Positions 8,543-17,212 of a stretch of DNA of 48,537 nt are shown here, piece after piece. Within the stretch, counting starts at the first letter, position 1. Each line of letters begins with the position of its first letter. The position numbers and the translations under genes were made by a program. Source of the stretch: Anaerolineaceae bacterium 4572_78 (GTDB lineage: Bacteria; Chloroflexota; Anaerolineae; 4572-78); contig NBMH01000052.1 in assembly GCA_002084875.1 (NCBI GenBank), positions 1 to 48,537 of the forward strand, written 5' to 3'. The notes beneath the pieces are model-generated. The model had not been told where the DNA came from. It worked only from the letters and a program-made list of their open reading frames with translations, and did not search any database.

Positions 8543-10192
8543 TTATTTCATCATCGGAATCTTAACGCTATGTTCATGAGCAAAATCAATTGCTTGCTCA
8601 TAGCCTGCATCAACATGACGAGCCACACCCATGCCAGGGTCGGTAGTCAACACGCGGGTTAATCGTTGGGCAGCAGATTCTGTCCCATCAGCGACAATAA
8701 CTTGTCCTGCATGGATGCTATAACCAATTCCTACACCACCACCATGATGTATACTCACCCATGTTGCTCCATTGACAGCATTAACAAGTGCATTGAGTAG
8801 GGGCCAATCGGCAATGGCATCAGAACCATCTTTCATATCTTCCGTTTCACGATTGGGGCTTGCCACTGAACCGCTATCAAGATGGTCACGCCCAATAACG
8901 ATGGGTGCCTTAATCTTGCCCGAAGCGACCAGTTCATTAAATTTCAAACCTGCCTTTGCTCGCTCTCCATAACCAAGCCAACAAATCCGCGAAGGCAATC
9001 CTTGAAATTCGATTTCTTTTTGTGCCAGGCGAATCCAGCGAGTCAGATGTTCATCTTCGGGGAAAAGTTCTAAAATTGCTTCATCGGTGACGTAAATATC
9101 TTCGGGGTCGCCTGAAAGTGCCACCCAACGGAACGGACCCTTTCCTTCACAGAACAAAGGTCGAATGTAGGCGGGGACAAAACCAGGATAATTAAAGGCT
9201 TCTTTTAAACCGTTATCATAAGCTCGTTGACGTAAATTGTTACCATAATCAAAAACGACACTGCCCTTTGCTTGCCAATCAAGCATAGCCTGTACATGGC
9301 GAGTCATTGAGTCAAAGGAATGTCGCTGATATTTGTTAGGGTCTCTTTGGCGTAATTCAGCCGCTTCTTCAATGGTGAATCCAGATGGAATGTAGCCATA
9401 CAGGGGGTCATGGGCAGATGTTTGGTCAGTGACCACATCAGGCACCACTCCACGCTTGACCAATTCGGGCAGTGCATCGGCTGCATTTGCAATTAAGCCG
9501 ACAGATTTTGGTTCTTGTTTTTTGAGAGACTCATTAATCCAAGTCATTGCCTGTTCAATATCATCGGTTATACAATCAATTTGTCGTAATGACAAACGCC
9601 GTTCTGCTCGCCGACGGTCTACTTCCACGAATAGTCCGACTCCTTCGTTCATCGTTACGGCTAATGGTTGGGCTCCTCCCATTTCACCTAAACCTGATGT
9701 AACAGTGAATTTTCCTTTCAAACTTCCCCAGCCATGCTTGCGAGCTAATGAGCCGAGTGTCTCATAAGTGCCTTGCAAAATGCCCTGTGTACCGATGTAA
9801 ATCCAACTACCAGCAGTCATTTGACCATACATGATAAGTCCTGCTTTTTCCCATTTATCGAAATTCTCTTGAGTTGCCCAAGCAGGGACAATGTTGGAAT
9901 TAGCTATCAAGACACGGGGAGCATTTTCGTGAGTGGTGAAAACTGCCACTGGCTTACCCGATTGGACGAGAAGTGTTTCATTGGGTTCTAAATTACGAAG
10001 AGATTCTAAAATCGCATCAAACGCCTGCCAATTGCGAGCCGCTTTACCTCGCCCACCATATACGATGAGATTGTCAGGGTCTCCTGCTACTTGAGGGTCT
10101 AAGTTATTTTGTAGCATGCGATAGGGTGCTTCAATTAACCAATTTTTACATGTAAGTGTTGTGCCACGTGGGGCTTTTATTTGTCTTGCCAT
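8543..10192 (-). CDS. hutU: Urocanate hydratase (urocanase)
   Basis: A 549-residue enzyme of histidine degradation that converts urocanate to 4-imidazolone-5-propionate using tightly bound NAD+. Family landmarks are all present: [11 protein letters not shown] near the N-terminus, the NAD-binding stretch [17 protein letters not shown] at 122-138, [14 protein letters not shown], the catalytic Cys404 in [11 protein letters not shown], and [11 protein letters not shown] near 482. Length is close to the usual 550-560. The ATG has a good ribosome site (CGGAGAAAAA). No hutH, hutI or hutG is in the window, so the pathway must be encoded elsewhere or be incomplete. Confidence 0.97.
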   Translation of the reverse strand: MARQIKAPRGTTLTCKNWLIEAPYRMLQNNLDPQVAGDPDNLIVYGGRGKAARNWQAFDAILESLRNLEPNETLLVQSGKPVAVFTTHENAPRVLIANSNIVPAWATQENFDKWEKAGLIMYGQMTAGSWIYIGTQGILQGTYETLGSLARKHGWGSLKGKFTVTSGLGEMGGAQPLAVTMNEGVGLFVEVDRRRAERRLSLRQIDCITDDIEQAMTWINESLKKQEPKSVGLIANAADALPELVKRGVVPDVVTDQTSAHDPLYGYIPSGFTIEEAAELRQRDPNKYQRHSFDSMTRHVQAMLDWQAKGSVVFDYGNNLRQRAYDNGLKEAFNYPGFVPAYIRPLFCEGKGPFRWVALSGDPEDIYVTDEAILELFPEDEHLTRWIRLAQKEIEFQGLPSRICWLGYGERAKAGLKFNELVASGKIKAPIVIGRDHLDSGSVASPNRETEDMKDGSDAIADWPLLNALVNAVNGATWVSIHHGGGVGIGYSIHAGQVIVADGTESAAQRLTRVLTTDPGMGVARHVDAGYEQAIDFAHEHSVKIPMMK

Positions 10193-10519
10193 TTTTTCTC
10201 CGTAGAACAGATTTCTAGTCTGTTTACAATGCTACGGACAAGATGTCCGTGCTCCATGTTTAAGACAAATAATACAGTACAGGAAAATAAATGTCAAATT
10301 TGTATTAGTTCTTTCTTAAATTTTTGGACGTTAGAGATACAAATCATGGGGTATAGTTAATTTGTTTTGTTTGGATTTTGTGGGTGGGTGATTTTGTGGT
10401 ATAATGGATTTAATTATTTTTTGATTTGAAAGGTGCTTTGGCACTATTTCTTGCAAAGTCTTAACAAGACATGTAAAAAATCTATAGTTGATTTTTTATT
10501 TTAAGTTGGGTATTTTATT
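10193..10519. other. Intergenic region with two small hairpins
   Basis: Two hairpins lie just upstream of hutU: AACAGA/TCTGTT at 10206-10224 and ACGGAC/GTCCGT at 10234-10250. The rest is AT-rich. TATAAT at 10400-10405, with a weak TTGTGG box 16 bases before it, could be the promoter of the rightward gene starting near 10520. No gene is visible. Confidence 0.4.
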
Positions 10520-11532
10520 TTGATAAAACAATTTCAATTCCAAGACATGTTATTGGTAGCACATTTACAAACAAAAGGTGTCATTTTAAATTTGGAGGAG
10601 CGGTTTATTAACCGTCGTTCTCCGTTACAATCGGCTCTGTTTAATAGGATTTCACCAACAAAATATGACACAACATTTATTTTGAGCATGCCTGATGAAA
10701 CGAATCAGCTACATGGGGTAGTCCAGACTCGTACCAGACATCGTAAACCTGAACAAGATGTGATTTTTATATCACCAGTATTAGCCCCTGGTGATGGAAG
10801 CCATGTAATTTGGCAACGTCTCCTAACAAATGCTTGTGTAAAAGCAAAAGAAGCAGGTATTCATCGGGTTTATACACGAGTTGATGGTACCAGTGATGAA
10901 TTTCAAATTTTTAAGACTATCGGATTTTTCCCCTTCGTCCTGTCTTGCGAAGACAAAGAGAGCTTGACAGGTTTAAGTTGCAACAGCTATATGCCATTAT
11001 CACACCACCCCAAGTCCGAGTTGCTGAAGGATTACCTGAAAAGCAATGGCAAATTCACAATAATCTTCTTCCCTTTCTAAGACAAAACAGGGGCTATGTT
11101 TGGGAATACGATGAAAAGATTCTTGCTGTATTTCATGTGCTTGTCGGCTCAAGGGGGTACTGGTTTAAGATGCTGGTTCATCCTAATTTCGTGGAATATT
11201 CAAAAGATTTAATTTTAGCTTTACTGAAAATGCTTAACGTGCTTCAGTTAGATAATGTTTATTGCACTTTGAGGACGTATCAGTTTGAATTAGAACCTGC
11301 TTTGGTCGCATGTGGTTTTAAACAAATAGCCAGCCAAATTGTGATGGTGAAACACATTCCCGTTCGAGCTAAAGACTTTTTGCCTCAATTTATCGTATCT
11401 GTTGGTAAACAAGTTGAGGTTAAGTCGGCGTTACCCATCAAAAAGAGATTTAATTCTTCTTCGGCGGTGATGCGATTAGATGGTGCAGTGCGATTAGATG
11501 ATATAGTGCAATCAAATGATGTAGATAGTTAG
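10520..11532 (+). pseudogene. GNAT-like acetyltransferase-family gene interrupted by a frameshift
   Basis: Two overlapping frames together look like one two-domain protein. The first (10520-11080) ends its meaningful part with the GNAT-like stretch YTRVDGTSDEFQIFKTIGFF. The second (from about 10930 to 11532) continues with RFKLQQLYAIITPPQVRVAE and a second acetyltransferase-like half ending near ACGFKQIASQIVMVKH. The frame switch falls between about 10925 and 10980, beside a T5-C4 run, so a one-base error or true frameshift would be enough. The start is unclear: TTG 10520 has no ribosome site, and ATG 10544 is an alternative. The gene ends about 50 bases before the R3H ATPase gene, suggesting co-transcription. 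The acceptor substrate is unknown. Confidence 0.55.
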
Positions 11533-11580
11533 AAAAATTATGGTTTAAATCCGTTGTTCAAGTAGGTGAAAAAAGAATAA

Positions 11581-13185
11581 ATGCAGTTAAAAATCACAAA
11601 TAATATTGACCTGCTTCTCGCTGTGTTTCCTGAGCATATTCGGGATACTATCATGCTAACAGGCGAGATAGATAACCTTATCGAAGTTGTTCTTGATTTG
11701 GGACGTGTACCATGTGCCTACTTCGATAAAGGTGAGGTTGTTATTTCAGGAAATGAAATAAATCAAAGTGACATTGATGGTGTTGTCACGCGACTTGGTA
11801 AGTTCATGGGAGATAACCGAGCAGGGATAGAACGGACTCTGCACCGCATATCGTGCATTCGCAATAGGCAAAATAAAATTATCGGTTTGACCTGTAGAGT
11901 AGGGCGAGCAATCTATGGCACGATTGACATTGTTCAAGATTTGTTTGAAACAGGAAAAAGTATTCTGATACTTGGTAAACCAGGGGTCGGTAAGACAACC
12001 TTGTTGCGAGAAGCTGCCCGAATTTTAGCCCAAACAAAACGAGTTGTTGTCGTTGATACATCCAATGAAATTGCAGGTGATGGGGATATTCCCCACCCAG
12101 GTATTGGGCGGGCAAGGCGAATGCAAGTACAAAGCCCTGAATTACAACATCACGTAATGATTGAGGCTGTCGAAAATCATACCCCCGAGGTAATTATCAT
12201 TGATGAAATCGGTCGCATTGAGGAAGCAGAAGCAGCTCGGACAATTGCCGAACGCGGCGTGCAGTTAATTGGCACGGCACATGGTAACAGTCTCGACAAT
12301 CTTACTGTCAATCCGACATTGGCTGATTTAGTAGGTGGTATTGAGAGTGTTACTCTATCAGACGATGAGGCTCGTCGGCGTGGCACTCAAAAAACTGTTT
12401 TGGAACGCAAGTCACCGCCTACTTTTGACATCCTGATTGAAATCCAAGAACGTGATGTGTTGACTGTTCATCATGATGTAGCAGAAGCAGTTGATAACTT
12501 ACTTCGTAACAAGCCATTTTCTGTAGAAACTCGACAACGGGATGATGAAGGGCAAATTTCTATTAAACAGGAAATAGGGAACAAGCCCAACATGAAGGAA
12601 AATTATAAATCACGCCAACGTAACAGCATAAGTAATGGGCGTGATAGTGATGTTCATTACGTCGATAAATCAATTGGGCAGTCATTCGACTTAGAACCTG
12701 AAAACATGGCAGAACTTCAACCATTGCAATCAGTAAATGCTTATGTATATGGTGCAAATCAAGGACGTTTGCGAACTACTGTTAAAGCCTTGCGAGTACC
12801 CTTAGTGTTAGTTGATAACTTAGAGAATGCCGACATAATCATAACTCTTAAAAGTCAATATCGTCGTAAGCCACCGCCTATCATCAAAGCAGAAGAAAAC
12901 AACATGCCCTTATACATTTTGCGTTCAAATACTATGCCGCAAATGCAATCCTGTTTGATAGATATATTTTCGTTGCTACCTGAACAAGTAGACTCCCTTG
13001 CTGTGGCTATGCGTGAAGCTCGTGACGCTATTCGTAAAATACTTAACGGGGCAAAGAGCGTCGAATTAAGTCCACAAAGTGCTAGGGTTCGTAAAAAACA
13101 GCATGAAATGGCTCGGAGGTCAAATTTGATTTCTCACAGTCATGGGCATGACCCGCAACGGCGTGTGCGCATCTATCGGCACTAA
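11581..13185 (+). CDS. SpoIIIAA/Ycf45-type AAA ATPase with C-terminal R3H domain
   Basis: A 534-residue ATPase. Residues 1-115 form the N-terminal domain seen in SpoIIIAA/Ycf45 proteins. Walker A GKPGVGKTT is at 132-140, DTSNEIAGDGDIPHP follows, and Walker B IIIDEI lies at 203-208, then the GTAHGNSLDNL sensor. Residues 310-380 are a polar, probably disordered linker. The last 70 residues carry an R3H-like nucleic-acid-binding domain, with the R-x3-H pattern and a basic RRVRIYRH end. Cyanobacteria, plastids and Chloroflexota carry this protein with no sporulation, so a single-strand nucleic-acid role is more likely than sporulation. This is family inference. It follows the GNAT-like gene closely. 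Confidence 0.88.
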   Translation: MQLKITNNIDLLLAVFPEHIRDTIMLTGEIDNLIEVVLDLGRVPCAYFDKGEVVISGNEINQSDIDGVVTRLGKFMGDNRAGIERTLHRISCIRNRQNKIIGLTCRVGRAIYGTIDIVQDLFETGKSILILGKPGVGKTTLLREAARILAQTKRVVVVDTSNEIAGDGDIPHPGIGRARRMQVQSPELQHHVMIEAVENHTPEVIIIDEIGRIEEAEAARTIAERGVQLIGTAHGNSLDNLTVNPTLADLVGGIESVTLSDDEARRRGTQKTVLERKSPPTFDILIEIQERDVLTVHHDVAEAVDNLLRNKPFSVETRQRDDEGQISIKQEIGNKPNMKENYKSRQRNSISNGRDSDVHYVDKSIGQSFDLEPENMAELQPLQSVNAYVYGANQGRLRTTVKALRVPLVLVDNLENADIIITLKSQYRRKPPPIIKAEENNMPLYILRSNTMPQMQSCLIDIFSLLPEQVDSLAVAMREARDAIRKILNGAKSVELSPQSARVRKKQHEMARRSNLISHSHGHDPQRRVRIYRH

Positions 13186-13200
13186 GGCAGGATTGCTCAG

Positions 13201-13230
13201 TGCTAGTTGTAGGGGCGTACGGCCGTACTA
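13201..13230. repeat. Truncated copy of a GTAGGGGCGTA palindromic repeat
   Basis: TGCTAGTTGTAGGGGCGTA is shared with 45928-45946, where the palindrome is more complete (GGGCGTATGGCTATACGCCC). Here the right arm is shortened. In both places it touches an AGGGCTGTTCAATGCTA element end. Confidence 0.6.
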
Positions 13231-13233
13231 TTC

Positions 13234-13404
13234 AGGGCTGTTCAATGCTATTTTTTCAGGTAGAACATGTAGGAATATGGGACACATGTCTTATCATCGT
13301 GTAGGATTTGTGCCATAAATCCCTACATATTCTGTTAAAAACAATACCCCATGGATGAGATTGAGGTACGAAATCTAATATCCTATTTAGCATTGAACAG
13401 CCCT
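13234..13404. mobile_element. MITE-like element, family D (complete copy)
   Basis: A 171-bp segment bounded by perfect 17-bp terminal inverted repeats, AGGGCTGTTCAATGCTA at 13234-13250 and its complement at 13388-13404. It has no coding capacity. About 120 bp of it recur in inverted orientation at 17059-17180, and single ends occur at 20486-20502 and 45915-45931. This is the expected layout of a miniature inverted-repeat element moved by a transposase elsewhere. I could not see an unambiguous target-site duplication. Confidence 0.75.
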
Positions 13405-13530
13405 AGGCACTAGGGATACCTGTTGATTTATCCTGAATTGCCATGATGAGATTACTTGTGTTTGTTTAGTTCAGTGCAATCAATTTGCAACTTATTGGTT
13501 TTGGGTATACCATGTTTATATCTAGTTTAA

Positions 13531-13581
13531 TGGAGCGAAAAAGCTTGCTTTTTCATGTCAAAGCAAACTTTGACGCTCCAC
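13531..13581. repeat. Cloverleaf-like repeat, family C (copy 2)
   Basis: Outer arms TGGAGCG and CGCTCCA enclose two smaller palindromes, AAAAAGCTTGCTTTTT and TCAAAGCAAACTTTGA, so the single strand could fold into a small three-way structure. It is upstream of the response-regulator gene. Translation of it makes an artificial N-terminal extension of that frame, so the true start is downstream. Confidence 0.75.
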
Positions 13582-13631
13582 CGAGCCTGACAGCATCGGT
13601 TGGTTTTCTTACCTCGCTTCCGATAAATATT

Positions 13632-15640
13632 ATGAATAAAAAAACAGGTATATCGAAAGGAACTATCTTAATTGTGGATGACCTTCCCGAAAACATCCAT
13701 CTCTTAGCAATTATGCTAAAAAAACAAGGGTACAAAGTTCGCAAAGCAATCAATGGTTCAATGGCATTGATGGGAGTGCAAGCAAGTCATCCTGATTTGA
13801 TACTGCTTGATATCTTGATGCCTGATATGAATGGTTATGAAGTTTGCCAAAAATTGAAAGCAGACCCAGCAACGCATGACATACCAGTAATTTTCATTAG
13901 TGCTTTGAACGATACAATTGACAAAGCAACTGCCTTTTCTGTGGGTGGGGTAGATTATATCACCAAGCCATTTCAAGATAAAGAAGTGGTGATGCGAGTT
14001 AAAACTCATTTGACCATTCATCACTTGCAACAAGAACTTCAGGAAAAAAATACTCTATTACAACAAGAAATTATTGAACGCAAACGTATAGAGAAAGAAC
14101 TTACCTACCTTGCTTATCATGACCTGCTGACAGGATTGCCAAATCGAACTATGTTCATGGAACATTTGGGCAAAGAATTAGACCATGCCAAGGAAAACAA
14201 AGATTATTTATTTGCTGTTCTGTTCCTTGATTTAGACCGTTTCAAAATGGTTAATGATAGCTTAGGTCATTTGGTGGGAGATGATGTGTTAAAAATTATG
14301 GCAAATCGGCTGAAAAAACATATCTCATCTAAAAACATTATTGCTCGACTAGGTGGGGATGAGTTTACAGTTTTGTTGCCAGATATTAAAAATACAATTG
14401 AAGCTCGACGCTATCACTAACTGCTAGTATAGGTATTACACTTGGTACGGGCAGATATGAACAAGTCGAGGAATTATTACGTGATGCTGACATTGCCATG
14501 TACGGGGCAAAAACGAGTGGTCGAGCCCGCCATAAACTGTTTGAAGCACAACAGCATATTCACGCATTGGCAAATATGCGTTTGGAAAGTGAACTCCATC
14601 AGGCAATTGAATCGCAACAGTTTCACGTTTATTATCAACCTGTTTTATCCCTGACCGACAATCGGATTGTAAGTGTTGAGGCTCTGATTCGTTGGCAACA
14701 CCCTCAACGAGGGCTGTTAGAACCAAGTGAATTTGTGGAAATTGCAGAGGAAACAGGTTTAATCGTCCCTATAAATGATTGGGTACTTCGCACAGCCTGT
14801 ATTCAAACCAAAACATGGCATGACATGGGTTATACTCATTTACAATTATCGGTTAATGTTTCAAGTCGTCAGTTTGAACAAAAACATTTATTGAAGTTGA
14901 TTCAATCTATTTTCGAGGAAACGGCTTTGTCCCCACACACACTTATCCTAGAAATTGTTGAACAAACAGCATTAAAAAATGTGAATATGATTTTGGAAAC
15001 AATGCTTGATTTGAAAGATATGGGAATCCAATTTGCCGTAGATGATTTTGGTATCGGTACTTCAATCGGACTCTTAAAACAATTGCCATTTGACATATTA
15101 AAAATTGACCAGTCATTCGTAAGAAGCATGAACAAGAGTGATGCGGCTATTGTAGTTGCCATCATTGCGATGGCTCATAGTTTGCAATTAAAAATCATCG
15201 CCGAGGGGGTAGAAACAAATACACAATTGGAATTTTTGCACTCACATCAGTGTGATTTTATTCAGGGTTATTTGATCAGTCGTGAAGGTTACAAAACGTC
15301 ACTTTTCAATGCTATATTTCAAGCGAACCCACAAAATGAGTTTATCTCCTTCCTCGACTCGTTCCCATTGAGCAGCAACAATATTTATTTCCTCGCGAGT
15401 ACCATCCCCTATAGGGTAATCCAAGAAAACTTCACGCCCTTCTTGCCAGGCATCATCACAACGTTTAACCAATTTTGCCCCATTCAACGACCTCATTTGT
15501 ACAAGTGCTATTTCATTGGGGACATGTCCCTCAAGAATACTGTAAGGCCACCAAATTGGCACATCCAAAAATTTAGGTGGAGGTCCTTCCACAATTGTGA
15601 TATATTCAGGACTATATTCCATGTTTTGTTTTTCCTTTGA
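13632..15640 (+). pseudogene. Response regulator-GGDEF-EAL cyclic-di-GMP protein, broken in the GGDEF domain
   Basis: ATG 13632 starts a receiver domain (ILIVDD, phospho-acceptor Asp in LILLDILMPDMNGYE, TKPF). A coiled linker and a GGDEF domain with an intact RLGGDEF active site follow. The frame then stops at 14418-14420. The rest of the GGDEF domain (TASIGITLGTGRY, DADIAMYGAK) resumes in another frame from about 14412. About 20-25 residues that normally lie between these parts are missing, so this is a deletion plus frameshift. The EAL domain is otherwise well kept (VEALIRW, SVNVSSRQ, LEIVEQ, VDDFG, LKIDQSF, IAEGVE, IQGYL). After about 15300 the frame runs on antisense to another gene. A free EAL phosphodiesterase translated from ATG 14498 is possible. 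Confidence 0.8.
15299..15622 (-). CDS. Small conserved-looking protein of unknown function
   Basis: A 107-residue protein with a convincing composition: EYSPEYITIVEGPPPKFLD at the start, then WWPYSILEGHVPNEIALVQM, one Cys, a REVFLDYPIGDGTREE stretch and an acidic/aromatic end. The ATG at 15620-15622 has an AAAGGA ribosome site upstream. It is soluble, with no signal peptide. I recall similar short proteins from Chloroflexota but know no function. It lies antisense to the run-on tail of the EAL frame. That tail has no family resemblance, so this strand is the more likely coding strand. Confidence 0.6.
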   Translation of the reverse strand: MEYSPEYITIVEGPPPKFLDVPIWWPYSILEGHVPNEIALVQMRSLNGAKLVKRCDDAWQEGREVFLDYPIGDGTREEINIVAAQWERVEEGDKLILWVRLKYSIEK

Positions 15641-15761
15641 TTATGAGAAAAGTCCGTAAAACCCAATCCATTTAGGGTCGGGTAGTTGGCATACAAACAG
15701 ACAGTAAATCTATATTAGCATGAGTTGACCAAAAAGCAACAATGGGAGTAAACTCCATTTC

Positions 15762-17033
15762 ATGAAACAAACCATCTTTCGTCAGTACAGCATTCGAGGT
15801 CATGCCAAACATGACTTCACTAATAAAAACATTGAATTAATTGGACGGGCAATTGGCACTTACTTTGCTCGTCAGAAAACAAAATCACACCTTGTCATCG
15901 GGTATGATGTGCGACAAAGTTCACCTCGTTTGAACCAATATCTGAAAACGGGGTTAATGGCTACAGGATGTGATATTACCGAACTTGGACTTGTGCCTAC
16001 TCCCGCCTTAAATTTTGCTGTTGATTATTATCAGGCAGACGGGGGAATCATGATTACTGCCAGTCATAATCCTCCTCACGATAATGGATTTAAGCTCCGT
16101 GCTGATAAAACGCTAATGGGAGATACCATCCAAGAATTTTATCGGATAACGCAAGAAAACCAGTTTATTCATGGCACGGGAACTACTCACACAAAAGATA
16201 TCATGCCTGTTTATTTGCAGGCTTTGCAAGAACGATTCAATCCGAGTCATCCTTTAAATATTGTCGTTGATGGTGGAAATGGAGCGGCTGGTCAGACAAT
16301 GGTAACGCTTTTGCAACAGCGAGGTCATCAGGTCATCCCAATTTTTATCGACCATGACGGCACATTTCCCAATCGTTCTCCTGACCCGACCAGTCCCAAT
16401 GCGTTGACTGTTGCCGCGAGTCATGTGCGTGATAATCAAGCAGATTTTGGTTTTGCCTATGATGGGGATGGGGATAGAATCACTCTCATTGATGATAAAG
16501 GAAACGTCCATTTGGGTGACATCATTTTAATGTTGTTAGCACGCCATGCGTTGCAAAGTGGTTCGATTAATGTCGTGCATGACATTGCTTGTAGTCAGGC
16601 TCTAACAGATGACGTTAAGGCACATGGTGGCGAAACTTATGCGGCACCCGTTGGATATGCCTTTGTGCATAACAAGATGCATGAAGTGGAAAGTAAACTC
16701 GGTGGAGAAGCCGCTGGACATATATTTTGCATTGACAACTTATTCAAATTTGACGATGCCTTGTTAGCTAGTGTGAAATTGATAAACTATTTAACGACTC
16801 AAAAAAAGCCCATGTCAGCATTAATTGCCGACTTACCCCATTATTACACCTCACCAAATTTACGAATGAACTGTGCTGAATCGGAAAAGAAAACCATAAT
16901 TGAAAAATTGATTCATCGGTATAAGGACACTTATCCAATTGATACCACTGATGGAATAAAGATTTTTTTCCCCGACCCCCAACCCCCTCCCCTACAAGGA
17001 GAGGGGAGCAAGATTATTCCCCTCTCTCCATAA
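15762..17033 (+). CDS. Phosphomannomutase/phosphoglucomutase lacking its C-terminal domain
   Basis: An alpha-D-phosphohexomutase that should interconvert hexose 1- and 6-phosphates for nucleotide-sugar supply. Domain 1 has the phosphoserine loop TASHNPPHDNGFK, domain 2 the Mg loop DGDGDR, and domain 3 the sugar loop GGEAAGH. Native sequence ends after TTDGIKIFF. The last ~20 codons are a GC-rich repeat read as PDPQPPPLQGEG. The whole fourth domain, whose R-x-S-N/G-T-E-P loop binds the substrate phosphate, is missing (423 residues instead of about 450-470). No domain-4 remnant is visible before the next gene. The product is probably inactive. A GGGAG box 13 bases before ATG 15762 is the only ribosome-site candidate. 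Confidence 0.85.
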   Translation: MKQTIFRQYSIRGHAKHDFTNKNIELIGRAIGTYFARQKTKSHLVIGYDVRQSSPRLNQYLKTGLMATGCDITELGLVPTPALNFAVDYYQADGGIMITASHNPPHDNGFKLRADKTLMGDTIQEFYRITQENQFIHGTGTTHTKDIMPVYLQALQERFNPSHPLNIVVDGGNGAAGQTMVTLLQQRGHQVIPIFIDHDGTFPNRSPDPTSPNALTVAASHVRDNQADFGFAYDGDGDRITLIDDKGNVHLGDIILMLLARHALQSGSINVVHDIACSQALTDDVKAHGGETYAAPVGYAFVHNKMHEVESKLGGEAAGHIFCIDNLFKFDDALLASVKLINYLTTQKKPMSALIADLPHYYTSPNLRMNCAESEKKTIIEKLIHRYKDTYPIDTTDGIKIFFPDPQPPPLQGEGSKIIPLSP

Positions 17034-17057
17034 GGGGGAGGGGCTAGGGGTGGGGGG
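16971..17057. repeat. GC-rich dispersed repeat, family E, replacing the end of the mutase gene
   Basis: Two near-palindromic blocks, CCCCTCCCCTACAAGGAG and CCCCTCTCCATAAGGGGG, followed by GGGGTGGGG. It supplies the last codons of the phosphohexomutase and directly abuts a family D element end at 17059. Confidence 0.75.
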
Positions 17058-17058
17058 C

Positions 17059-17180
17059 AGGGCTGTTCAATGCTTAAAGAGGATATTGGATTTCGTACCT
17101 CAATCTCATCCATGGGGTATTGTTTTTAACAGCATAAAGTAGGGATTTATGGCATAAATCCTACACGATGATAAGACATA
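17059..17180. mobile_element. MITE-like element, family D (truncated, inverted copy)
   Basis: Starts with AGGGCTGTTCAATGCT and matches the reverse complement of 13283-13404 almost base for base, including CTCATCCATGGGGTATTG and CACGATGATAAGACAT. It stops matching after 17180. With the complete copy it forms an inverted pair around the 3.7 kb that carries the GGDEF-EAL and mutase genes. Confidence 0.75.
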
Positions 17181-17212
17181 CGATTGGAAATCACAGCTAC
17201 GGATTCAAAAAC

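Noticed and set aside
9429..9767. Rightward 112-residue frame inside hutU
   Set aside because: It is a shadow of the highly conserved hutU coding strand.
13485..13631. N-terminal extension of the response regulator frame
   Set aside because: The 49 extra residues are translated from a family C repeat. The receiver domain begins right after ATG 13632.
14400..14500. Programmed frameshifting in the GGDEF gene
   Set aside because: No slippery heptamer or downstream structure was seen, and about 20-25 family residues are missing, which slippage cannot explain.
16931..17113. Leftward 60-residue Pro-rich frame at the mutase end
   Set aside because: It is the reverse reading of the GC-rich repeat and the element end.
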